From NCBI GenBank assembly GCA_027490095.1, contig JAIXYT010000050.1:1-64000 (forward strand): DNA of 64,000 bases, given 5' to 3'. Shown here in pieces: positions 51,075 to 58,445 of this stretch (its first letter is position 1; each line of letters opens with the position of its first letter). The stretch is from Sphingomonadales bacterium. GTDB lineage: Bacteria; Pseudomonadota; Alphaproteobacteria; Sphingomonadales; Sphingomonadaceae. The notes below the pieces were generated by a model. The model worked only from the letters and a program-made list of their open reading frames with translations. It was not told the origin of the DNA and made no database searches. The position numbers and the translations under genes are program-made.

Positions 51075-53069
51075 TCAGCGCTCGAGGCGAAGGCCCAGCC
51101 ACAGGATGCGCGGTGTGCCGAGGTCGATGGAGCCCCCGGCATTGCGGGTGACGACGGCCTCGTCGAACAGGTTTTCCGCACGGGCGACCAGCGCGACGCC
51201 CGGCGCGACCCCGGCACGGGCCTGAAGGTCGACAGTGGTCGCGGCCGGCAGAAGGTCGGTCTCGAGGTCGTCCTCATATTGTGCGCCGACATGGCGGAGG
51301 GTTGCCGAGACCAGGCTCCCTTCGGCCCAGCGCCATCCCAGCGTCGCCGACACCATGTGCGAAGGCGTCTGGGCCGGCCGCAGGCCATCGAGCGCGGTCC
51401 CCGGGGCACGCACCCGGCTGTGGCTCCAGGCCCAGCTGCCCGACAGGTCGAAGCGGCCCAGAGCCAGCGCCCCCGCAAGCTCCAGACCGCGCGCCGCGAT
51501 CGCCTCGACGTTGCGGCGCTGGCGCGTGTTCGGCGCGATGGTGACGTTGGCGATCGCATCCTCCAGCCGGTTGTCGAACAGGGTGGCCGACAGCCGGAGC
51601 GTCGACAGCGGCGCGAAGTCGGCACCCACCTCGACACCCTTCAGCGTTTCGGGCGACAGTGCGGCATTGGCCTGGGTGGTGACGGGAAAGACGACGAACG
51701 GCCGGTAGAGTTCGTTCAGCGTCGGCAGCCGGAAGTTGCTGTAGGCTGCCCCCCGCAGCGACAGCGCGTCGGACAGCTGCCAGAGCGCGCCGGCGCGACC
51801 GCTCAGCCGCCAGTCGCTGCGGTCTGCAAAGCTGTTGTCGATGGTGGTGACGCCGGCCGCGGTCTGGCTGCGGAACCGTCCGTCGCGGATCGCCCAGTGG
51901 TCCAGCCGCGTGCCGGCCGTCAGCACCAGATCCCCCAGCGTCAGGTCGCCCTCTGCAAACAGGCCAGCGCCCTGCTGACGCCCCCCAGCGCGGCGCCGGG
52001 CCGTCACAGCCCCGCTGGCGGCGTTGAAGGCGGTCTCGAACATCTCGCCTTCGGCGAGGCGCAGGTCGGCCCCGATGCGCAGCAGGCGCCCTTCACCGAC
52101 AGGCGGCCTCAGCTCGATCTTGCCGCCCAGCCCCGTCGACGGCGTGTTGCGCTGGTCAAGCGTTGGCCGGAAGGTCGTCGCGCTGACGACGATGTTGGCG
52201 AAGTTGCGCGCCTGGACATAGCCGAGCGCCTCCACCTCCCAATCCCCGCGGGCGATGAGGCGCAGGCTTGCATCCTGGCCCTGGCTGCCGGAATCGGCGC
52301 CCCGGAAGCGCAGCGTCCGGTCGTCCCGGAACAGGAGGACGCGCGCCTGCAGCTCGGCGCTGCCGAGCGGAACGACGGCGCGGGCAGACGCGCTCCAGCT
52401 TGCGTTTGCGGCCGGCACGCTGGCCGCGACGCGCTGGCTTTCGGGCGTGGTCTGGAATCCGTCGGACCTGTCCCATCGGCCGGAGACCGAAACGAAGCCT
52501 CCGCCGAGGTCGGCCGTCAGCGCGCCGGACAGGTCGGTCGAGCCATAGCTGCCGCCCAGCGCCTGCAGTGCCGCATCGGGCAGCGACCGGCGATCGGCGC
52601 CGAGCAATTCGATGGTGCCGGCAACCGCCCCGGCCGCGAAGGCGCCGGAGCCGCCGCCACGCGTGACGCGCACGGCCGACAGGCGGTCGGGCGCCAGCGC
52701 GGTGAAGGGGACATAGCCGAAGAAGGGATCGGCAACCGGTACGCCGTCCAGCAGCACCAGCGTCCGGCTCGCGGCGTTTCCGCCGAGCGCGCGCAGGGTC
52801 GCCCCCTGCGCGGACGGGTTGGCCGACCGGCTGTCGGAGCGGCGGAACTGCTGGAAGCCGGCGACATCCTGCAGCGCGATCTCCAGCCGGCCCACATCCT
52901 GCAGCCGCTCCCGGTCGATCGACAGGCTGCCGTAGGCGGTGATGCCGGGCGCAGGAGCAAGTCCCCGCCCGGTGACCACGATGTCCCGGGGCTCGTCGGC
53001 AAGGGCCGGGGCCATCCAGACAAGCAGGGGCAGGGCAAGCAGGCGCAGTGCAGGCAGGCGGGTTCGCAT
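51075..53069 (-). CDS. TonB-dependent receptor (small, BtuB-like size)
   Basis: A 664-residue receptor with a signal peptide (ALRLLALPLLVWMAPALA), TonB-box-like DIVVTGRG, a plug with LDGVPVADPFFGYVPFTALA and GGGSGAFAAGAVAGTIELLG, and a barrel that ends WLGLRLER. Size and plug fit vitamin B12, heme or siderophore receptors, but no ligand gene adjoins. It is convergent with the tyrosine phosphatase gene and precedes the FGE gene's stop by 63 bases, so all are on separate or loosely linked transcripts. Confidence 0.9.
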   Translation of the reverse strand: MRTRLPALRLLALPLLVWMAPALADEPRDIVVTGRGLAPAPGITAYGSLSIDRERLQDVGRLEIALQDVAGFQQFRRSDSRSANPSAQGATLRALGGNAASRTLVLLDGVPVADPFFGYVPFTALAPDRLSAVRVTRGGGSGAFAAGAVAGTIELLGADRRSLPDAALQALGGSYGSTDLSGALTADLGGGFVSVSGRWDRSDGFQTTPESQRVAASVPAANASWSASARAVVPLGSAELQARVLLFRDDRTLRFRGADSGSQGQDASLRLIARGDWEVEALGYVQARNFANIVVSATTFRPTLDQRNTPSTGLGGKIELRPPVGEGRLLRIGADLRLAEGEMFETAFNAASGAVTARRRAGGRQQGAGLFAEGDLTLGDLVLTAGTRLDHWAIRDGRFRSQTAAGVTTIDNSFADRSDWRLSGRAGALWQLSDALSLRGAAYSNFRLPTLNELYRPFVVFPVTTQANAALSPETLKGVEVGADFAPLSTLRLSATLFDNRLEDAIANVTIAPNTRQRRNVEAIAARGLELAGALALGRFDLSGSWAWSHSRVRAPGTALDGLRPAQTPSHMVSATLGWRWAEGSLVSATLRHVGAQYEDDLETDLLPAATTVDLQARAGVAPGVALVARAENLFDEAVVTRNAGGSIDLGTPRILWLGLRLER

Positions 53070-53132
53070 GACAGCCCGCCTAGACGGACGCGGAAGTGCG
53101 CGCGACCCTGCAAATGCGCAAGCAGCAGCCGG

Positions 53133-54074
53133 TCAGGCCGAGGCGACCTCCGGGCGGCGGACGCAGCGGAAGCCGATATGGCTTGTCGAGCTGTCGATCG
53201 CCTGCGCATGGCGCGCTGCCGGCCGATAGCGCCGGCAGTAGCTGGGGGCGCACAGGTGCGAGCCGCCCTTCAGCACGCGCCGCGGGATACGGATCTGCGG
53301 CATCGCCGGGTCGTAGCTGCCGTCCTGCCCTGCGCCGCGCGGGTTCTGCGGCACGCAGCAGCCGGCCTTGGGCGGCAGCACATGGCCGCGCGCATACCAG
53401 TCCGCTGTCCACTCCCACACATTGCCGATCATGTCGGAAAGGCCGAAGCCGTTGGGCGGAAACGTGCCGACCGGCGAGGTGCGGACATAGCCGTCGGCGG
53501 CCGAATTGCGGTGGGGAAACTCGCCCTGGAACACATTGGCCATATGCTTGCCGCCGGGCTCCAGTTCGTGCCCCCACGCGAATTCCGCGCCCTCCAGGCC
53601 GCCCCAGCCGGCATATTCCCATTCGGCCTCGGTGGGCAGCGCCTTGCCGGCCCAGGCGGCATAGGCCTCGGCATCGGCGGCTGCGACATGCACGACCGGA
53701 TGGTCCTCGAGGCCCTCGAGGCTGCTGTCGGGCCCGGTGGGGTGGCGCCAGTCGGCGCCCGCCACCCAGGCCCACCACTGGCTCCAGTCGTCCAGCCGCA
53801 CCGGGCCCGGCGGCGGCGAAAAGACCAGGCTTGCCGCCACCAGCATCTCGGGCAGCGCGCCCGGATAGTCGGCGGGATCGGGTTTCTGTTCGGCCAAAGT
53901 CACATGGCCCGTCGCGGCCACGAAGGCTGCGAACTGCCGGTTGGTGACGGGCGTGGGGTCGATGAAGAAGCCGGTCACCTCGACCTCGTGGGCGGGTGCC
54001 TCTTCGGGGTAGTGCGCGTCCGACCCCATGCGAAAGCGCCCGCCGGGCAGCCAGATCATGCCATCGTCCGTCAT
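53133..54074 (-). CDS. Formylglycine-generating enzyme (sulfatase maturation)
   Basis: A 313-residue FGE-sulfatase-domain protein converting the Cys of type I sulfatases to formylglycine. It has MIWLPGGRFRMGSDAHYPEE, FFIDPTPVTNRQFAAFVAAT, and the active-site pair Cys275 and Cys280 in GGSHLCAPSYCRRYRPAAR, with GFRCVR at the end. Retention of both Cys suggests real FGE activity rather than a degenerate paralogue. ATG 54074 overlaps the porin stop by one base, so it is translated with the porin. No sulfatase gene is in the window. Confidence 0.92.
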   Translation of the reverse strand: MTDDGMIWLPGGRFRMGSDAHYPEEAPAHEVEVTGFFIDPTPVTNRQFAAFVAATGHVTLAEQKPDPADYPGALPEMLVAASLVFSPPPGPVRLDDWSQWWAWVAGADWRHPTGPDSSLEGLEDHPVVHVAAADAEAYAAWAGKALPTEAEWEYAGWGGLEGAEFAWGHELEPGGKHMANVFQGEFPHRNSAADGYVRTSPVGTFPPNGFGLSDMIGNVWEWTADWYARGHVLPPKAGCCVPQNPRGAGQDGSYDPAMPQIRIPRRVLKGGSHLCAPSYCRRYRPAARHAQAIDSSTSHIGFRCVRRPEVASA

Positions 54075-55378
54075 CAGTAGACCCACTGGATTCGCGTGAG
54101 GAGGGTGTCAGTTTCGCCGGTGAGGCCATTCCTGTCGAGCCAGACATGGCCCCAGGCAATGCCCGCCTTCCAGCGCCGGGTTGCCCACCAGTTGAGCCCG
54201 AGATCCGTCCGGCGGAAGCGTCCGCCATCGACGAGGTCGTCGGTCAGGTCGACATCGGAATATCGGACCACCAGCTCGGGCGCGCCCCAGTGACCCTTGG
54301 GCACCACCCGCCGGGCGTAGCCGACGTTGCGGTCATAGGGGCGGTGGTCGCCGGTCAGCACCCAGCTGCCGGTGACATACCAGCCGCTGAACACCGGGTT
54401 GCCGTTGGTGGGCGCATCCACCTGTGCACGCACCCATTCCCCCTGCACGGACACGCCGCCCAGCGCGAGCATGCCCTCGAACCCGGTGTGGAGGGCGCCG
54501 TCGGCGTCGAACCGGCCGGTGTCGATGAAGTTGGTTGCGACATTGCTGCCCGGGCGCCCCCGGTAGCGCAATGTGCCCTTCGACGCGACATCGCGGACAG
54601 CGGCGCCCAGATGCAGATAGCGGCTGTCATCGTCGGGATCGGCCCAGACGAGCGCGGTCACACGGGCGCTTGCATCCCAGCCGCGGCGATCGGCATTCTG
54701 GATGTCCCAGGCGTCATTGTAGAGCCCCATCGAGAAGGTCCCGCGCTTGGCCGGGCCCCAGACGTGGGTGAATTTGGCGCCCGTGTTGCGCGAGATGAAG
54801 AAGGGTGACAGCACCCGCTCCATCGCCGGCAGGTTGGCGGCGTCGCCCACCATCTCGTAGGCGAAAGTTTCCTTCGTCTTGCCGACGATCAGCTTGCTGC
54901 GCGTTCCGATCGGAAAGGTCAGCGACAGGTCGGTCAGCTGCCAGGTGGTTTCCGGGTCTCCGTCGAAACCCTTGTACTCGCCGCTCACCTGGAAGCCGAC
55001 GCGGTAGCTGCCGCCCATGCTGCCGAGGAACGACAGCCGGGCGGCGCGGAGTTCCCAATCGTTCGGCTGCGTGCCCACCTGGGCGATGCTGTCGGCATCC
55101 TGCCCGAAGAAGGTGTGGTCCACCAGCACGACAAGGCTGGGGCGGATGTCGAGGAAGCCGGGCGCTGCAGGTGGCGGCGGTGTCGGGGGCAGATCGGGAA
55201 TGGCCGAGGTCTCGGCGCCCGGCTCGACTGCCAGTTCCCCAGAAGCCGTGCCGCGCGGCACCTGCAGCGAGACCGTTTCCTGCGCTGCGGCCGGGGCCGA
55301 CAGCAGCAGCAGGGCGCCGACTGCCGCGTCGATCAGGCATGGTCTCGGGATCAGCGGAAGTCTCTCGGGTCCGATCAT
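54074..55378 (-). CDS. OprP/OprO-like phosphate-selective porin
   Basis: A 434-residue outer-membrane porin with an unusually long N-terminus: about 16 polar residues, then hydrophobic LIDAAVGALLLLSAPAAAQ, then a proline-rich linker (DLPPTPPPPAAPGFLD). The barrel starts near WELRAARLSFLGSMGG and ends TLLTRIQWVY with a terminal aromatic. Family members import phosphate or pyrophosphate; other anions such as sulfate esters are possible, since the next gene is FGE. It shares one base with FGE (TGATGA). Confidence 0.8.
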   Translation of the reverse strand: MIGPERLPLIPRPCLIDAAVGALLLLSAPAAAQETVSLQVPRGTASGELAVEPGAETSAIPDLPPTPPPPAAPGFLDIRPSLVVLVDHTFFGQDADSIAQVGTQPNDWELRAARLSFLGSMGGSYRVGFQVSGEYKGFDGDPETTWQLTDLSLTFPIGTRSKLIVGKTKETFAYEMVGDAANLPAMERVLSPFFISRNTGAKFTHVWGPAKRGTFSMGLYNDAWDIQNADRRGWDASARVTALVWADPDDDSRYLHLGAAVRDVASKGTLRYRGRPGSNVATNFIDTGRFDADGALHTGFEGMLALGGVSVQGEWVRAQVDAPTNGNPVFSGWYVTGSWVLTGDHRPYDRNVGYARRVVPKGHWGAPELVVRYSDVDLTDDLVDGGRFRRTDLGLNWWATRRWKAGIAWGHVWLDRNGLTGETDTLLTRIQWVY

Positions 55379-55525
55379 GGGCCGAACCCTATCCGTCCGC
55401 TTGCCGAGGGATTGCACAGTTTCAGGCACAGCCATTCGGTCGGGCCAAATCGCGCGGGACTGTCCTTCTCTGGGCAATGCGGGCCGCAGGTTCCTGCCAG
55501 ATGGCAGTTGCGCTGTCGGAGTGAG

Positions 55526-56392
55526 ATGCTGGCCATGGACCTGATGTTGATCGTCAAGCTGATGGCAGTGGCAAGCCTGCTGCTCCTCGTCATGTCGTTC
55601 GGCATGGACATGAAGCTGTCGGACGCCTTCGCCTTCCTGGAGGCACCGGCCCTTTCGGCGCGGGCGATGGCGGCGATGTTCCTTGTGGTGCCGGCCGTTG
55701 CCCTCGGCCTGTCGCTTGCGCTGCCGCTGGTACCTGCGACCATGTTCGCACTGCTGGCCCTGGCAGTTTCCCCGATGCCGCCCGTGTTCCCGGGGAAGGG
55801 GGCACAGGTGGGTGGCGGAAGCCGCTATGTGATGAGCTTGTTCGTGCTGGCGACGGCTTTCACCTTCATCGCTGCGCCGCTGATCCTTCACCTTGACGCC
55901 CGGATCCTGGGTGTCGGCCTTGCGTTCGACCCGCCGCGGATTGCCGTGACGCTGGCGATCACGGCCGTCGGGCCGCTGGTGGCGGGGCTGCTGCTCGGCA
56001 GCCTGGCCCCGGGGCTCGCCCGGCGCCTCAGCCATCCGTTCGCCGTCGGCGGCAAGCTGCTGCTGGGCCTGACGGCCCTGCTGGCGCTGGTCGCCACCGC
56101 GCCCAACATGTGGCAGGCGATCGGGAATTTCACGCTGGTCGCCTGCGCCATCCTGGCGGCTGTCGCTCTTGCGGCAGGTCACCTGCTCGGCGGGCCGAGC
56201 GACGGCAACCGGGCGGCCCTTGCAACAGCTGCCTCGCTTCGGCACCCCGGGGTCGCCATGGCCATGGCTGCGTCGGCCGGCACATCGAACCCGCAGCAGG
56301 TCACGGCGACCGTGCTCATCTACCTGATCGTCGCGACCTTGCTGGGCATCGTCTACGAAAAGTGGCGCAAGCGCAGCGCCCCGGGAGGCTGA
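55526..56392 (+). CDS. Bile-acid:Na+ symporter-like membrane protein
   Basis: A 288-residue membrane protein with about nine hydrophobic helices (first LIVKLMAVASLLLLVMSFGM). It has conserved FALLALAVSPMPPVFPGKGA and TAASLRHPGVAMAMAAS segments of the BASS/SBF fold, where a crossover pocket binds Na+ and an organic anion. Substrate unknown. The frame runs upstream as a long opposite shadow; ATG 55526 after GGAGTGAG is the sensible start. It is divergent from the OprP-like porin and convergent with the lipoprotein gene. Confidence 0.82.
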   Translation: MLAMDLMLIVKLMAVASLLLLVMSFGMDMKLSDAFAFLEAPALSARAMAAMFLVVPAVALGLSLALPLVPATMFALLALAVSPMPPVFPGKGAQVGGGSRYVMSLFVLATAFTFIAAPLILHLDARILGVGLAFDPPRIAVTLAITAVGPLVAGLLLGSLAPGLARRLSHPFAVGGKLLLGLTALLALVATAPNMWQAIGNFTLVACAILAAVALAAGHLLGGPSDGNRAALATAASLRHPGVAMAMAASAGTSNPQQVTATVLIYLIVATLLGIVYEKWRKRSAPGG

Positions 56393-56426
56393 CGTTGGCA
56401 GACCGGCCGCAGGGCGGCGCGCCCGG

Positions 56427-57152
56427 TCAGCCTGCCTCGCGACCGAGCGGGCTTTCTGCCGGGTCCCAGAAGACCCCGAGCACCAGGGCGCCGATCAGCA
56501 CGGCCCGCCGGGTGTCGCTGTCGGCCGTGCGAGACATGCGGATTTCAGGCGCTCCGTTCACCTCGACCGCGCCGACCGGCTGTCCGTCCTGCTCGAACAG
56601 ATAGCCGATCGGAGTTCCGCTCTCGATCGGGGAGCCTGCAAGCCTGTGCACGGACCGGATCTGCAGCGTCCGGCCATTCATGACGATCCGGCCGCGCCGT
56701 TCGTGGCGCATCATCATGCCGCCAAGCCCTTCGGCCGCTTCCTGCAGCTCCAGCAGGTCCGGTCCCGGCTGTGTTCCACCGCCCAGGTCGCAGCCCAACG
56801 CCATTGGCCCCGGCCTGAAGCTGATGATACCCAACGTCACCGTCCGCTCGCGGACGCTGCAATCGGCTGTCTGCGGCCCTTCCCCGGCAAGGCCCTCGAC
56901 CGAGATGGTCGTTCGGCCGCCGCGACGCTCGTACAGCGGGTCGAACAGGGCGAGCCGCGTGTCCGACCGGGCGAAGGTGCCGGTGTAGGGCCCGGCCCGG
57001 AAGGTTCCGCGCCGGTTCCCGCCGACCCCCGAAACCGGCACCGTCTCGGTGTCGGACAAGGCGGCCGGCAGGGCCATTCGGGCCGGCTGGACAGTCGCAC
57101 AGCCGGCCAGGGCGGCCAGTGCAAGAAGGCCCGAACGGGCATGGATCTTCAT
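56427..57152 (-). CDS. Hypothetical lipoprotein, last gene of the envelope operon
   Basis: A 241-residue protein with a type II signal (lipobox LALAALAGC). The body is beta-rich with two internal Cys (ADCSVRERT, ALGCDLGG) and a C-terminal GALVLGVFWDP hydrophobic segment. I do not recognise a family. It starts 4 bases downstream of the stop of the 105-residue protein, so it belongs to the same transcript as the peptide and barrel genes. An outer-membrane location is likely from the lipid anchor. Confidence 0.78.
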   Translation of the reverse strand: MKIHARSGLLALAALAGCATVQPARMALPAALSDTETVPVSGVGGNRRGTFRAGPYTGTFARSDTRLALFDPLYERRGGRTTISVEGLAGEGPQTADCSVRERTVTLGIISFRPGPMALGCDLGGGTQPGPDLLELQEAAEGLGGMMMRHERRGRIVMNGRTLQIRSVHRLAGSPIESGTPIGYLFEQDGQPVGAVEVNGAPEIRMSRTADSDTRRAVLIGALVLGVFWDPAESPLGREAG

Positions 57153-57155
57153 GGG

Positions 57156-57473
57156 TCAGTCACTCCATAAGGGGCGGCCACTGATGGTGACGATGACGGT
57201 CACATCCGTGGCCGCGCTGCTGCCCGTGGGCACGAAGGTCGCGCCGCCGAGCAGAAGGGCCGCGCGGAATCGCGCCGCATGCTCTGGGGCCAGCCGCACC
57301 GACAGGGTGGTGCAGGCAGCGCTGACCGTTTCCATGCGGGCAGCGCTTCCAAGACGGTCCGCCAGATCGACCAGGGCTGCGATGTGCAGCGCCGCCTCGG
57401 CCGGGCCACAGTCCAGCACGGCCACCATCGGCGCCATGCCGTCCGCACGCCCATCGCCCGCCGAAGGCGCCAT
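57156..57473 (-). CDS. Hypothetical 105-residue protein
   Basis: A small protein with a beta-alpha-beta-alpha-beta pattern (MVAVLDCGPAEAALHIAALV, TLSVRLAPEHAARFRAALL, DVTVIVTISGRPL). It lacks an obvious signal peptide, so it may be cytoplasmic, though neighbours are exported. ATG 57473 overlaps the TGA of the upstream 56-residue gene (TGATG); a GTG one codon earlier also opens the frame. Function unknown; a small sensor or protease-partner fold is conceivable but not shown. Confidence 0.62.
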   Translation of the reverse strand: MAPSAGDGRADGMAPMVAVLDCGPAEAALHIAALVDLADRLGSAARMETVSAACTTLSVRLAPEHAARFRAALLLGGATFVPTGSSAATDVTVIVTISGRPLWSD

Positions 57474-57643
57474 CACGCCAGCGGCTTCGGGCAGCAGGCT
57501 GTCATGGCCCTGGCGACGCCGACCGAAGCCTGTGGTGGAACATGGGCAGCTCCGACGGCCTGCGCGGGCAGTCCGGCGATCAGGGACATGGCGCCTGCCG
57601 CAAGGGCAAGCAGCGAGATTCCGAACCAGGGGGATGCCGGCAT
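57473..57643 (-). CDS. Small secreted peptide (56 aa)
   Basis: A short frame below the usual ORF cut-off: MPASPWFGISLLALAAGAMS then LIAGLPAQAVGAAH, a clear signal-peptide-like hydrophobic stretch with AQA cleavage choices, then about 25 residues ending in ACCPKPLA. A GGAGGA site 7 bases before the ATG is strong support, as is the TGATG join to the next gene. The mature part, with an adjacent Cys pair near the C-terminus, is very short; a peptide signal, chaperone or inhibitor role is possible. Confidence 0.72.
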   Translation of the reverse strand: MPASPWFGISLLALAAGAMSLIAGLPAQAVGAAHVPPQASVGVARAMTACCPKPLA

Positions 57644-57695
57644 GGGTGGTCCTCCGATCGAGGCGGATGCGGCGCCGACGGGCGCCGCACCCGCA

Positions 57696-58298
57696 TCAGA
57701 ACTGCCAGGCGACGCCGAGGCTCAGCCGGTTCCTGTCGAAGGCCTTGCTGTCGCCATAGGTGTATTGCCCGCGAAGCCTGAGATTCCCGGTCAGGGCCCA
57801 TTCGGCGCCGACGCCGAGTGTCCAGAGATCCTCGTTGAACGAGAAGTCCTCGCGGCTGATCTGGCAGCCGTTCGGCGGGACACAGGCGGCGGCGCGCAAG
57901 GTGCGGACGGCATTGACCCGGAGGCCTTCGTAGCCGGCCTCACCGAAGATCAGCACATTGTCGCCGACCACATGGCCGACGCGTGCCGCAAGACCCCAGT
58001 TGTCCCGGATGGACACATCTGCCGTCTGGAACAGGCCGGCCGGCGTCTGCGTGGTTTCAGAGCCATCGACCCCGACGAGCGCGTAGCGCCCCGTGGCACC
58101 GATGACCCAGCCCTTGCCGACGGCGAAGTCCCATCCCGCCAGAGCCGCGACCGTTGCGCCGTCGGTGCCCGACCCGAAATCCTCGTAGGAGACTTCTGCG
58201 CCGATGCGCGGGCCGTTGAAGGGAAGATCCTGCGCGTGTGCCGCGCAGGTTGCAAAGGCGGCTGCGGCCGCAAGACATGTGATGAAACGGACAGGCAT
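57696..58298 (-). CDS. Small outer-membrane beta-barrel protein
   Basis: A 200-residue exported protein: signal peptide (FITCLAAAAAFATCAAHA) and about eight amphipathic strands typical of OmpA/OmpW-like or Opacity-type barrels (GWDFAVGKGWVIGATGRYAL, GNLRLRGQYTYG, ending RLSLGVAWQF). Its extracellular loop has a Cys pair (AACVPPNGC) that may form a disulfide. It heads the operon with the 56-residue peptide 52 bases downstream. AGAGGAA precedes the ATG at 58298. It faces the divergent SARP-like regulator. Confidence 0.82.
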   Translation of the reverse strand: MPVRFITCLAAAAAFATCAAHAQDLPFNGPRIGAEVSYEDFGSGTDGATVAALAGWDFAVGKGWVIGATGRYALVGVDGSETTQTPAGLFQTADVSIRDNWGLAARVGHVVGDNVLIFGEAGYEGLRVNAVRTLRAAACVPPNGCQISREDFSFNEDLWTLGVGAEWALTGNLRLRGQYTYGDSKAFDRNRLSLGVAWQF

Positions 58299-58324
58299 TC
58301 GAGCATTCCTCTTGTTCAATGACG

Positions 58325-58343
58325 GAGCCGGACCGACCGGCTC
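58325..58343. promoter_or_regulatory. GAGCCGG/CCGGCTC dyad between barrel and SARP-like gene
   Basis: A perfect seven-base inverted repeat with a five-base spacer in the divergent intergenic region, 27 bases before the barrel start. A candidate operator for the SARP-like regulator; a hairpin in the mRNA leader is an alternative. Confidence 0.45.
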
Positions 58344-58445
58344 GCTGACGCGGCGTGCAATGGTGGGCCGCCGTTTGCGCGAGCAGGGGACCAGGCGTTG
58401 GAATCGCGTTTGAACGACCGCCTGCGGTTCGGATATGGACGGCGC

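Noticed and set aside
51279-54080. 933-codon forward open frame opposite the second TonB receptor and FGE
   Set aside because: Spans two well-supported genes on the other strand and shows no protein-like features.
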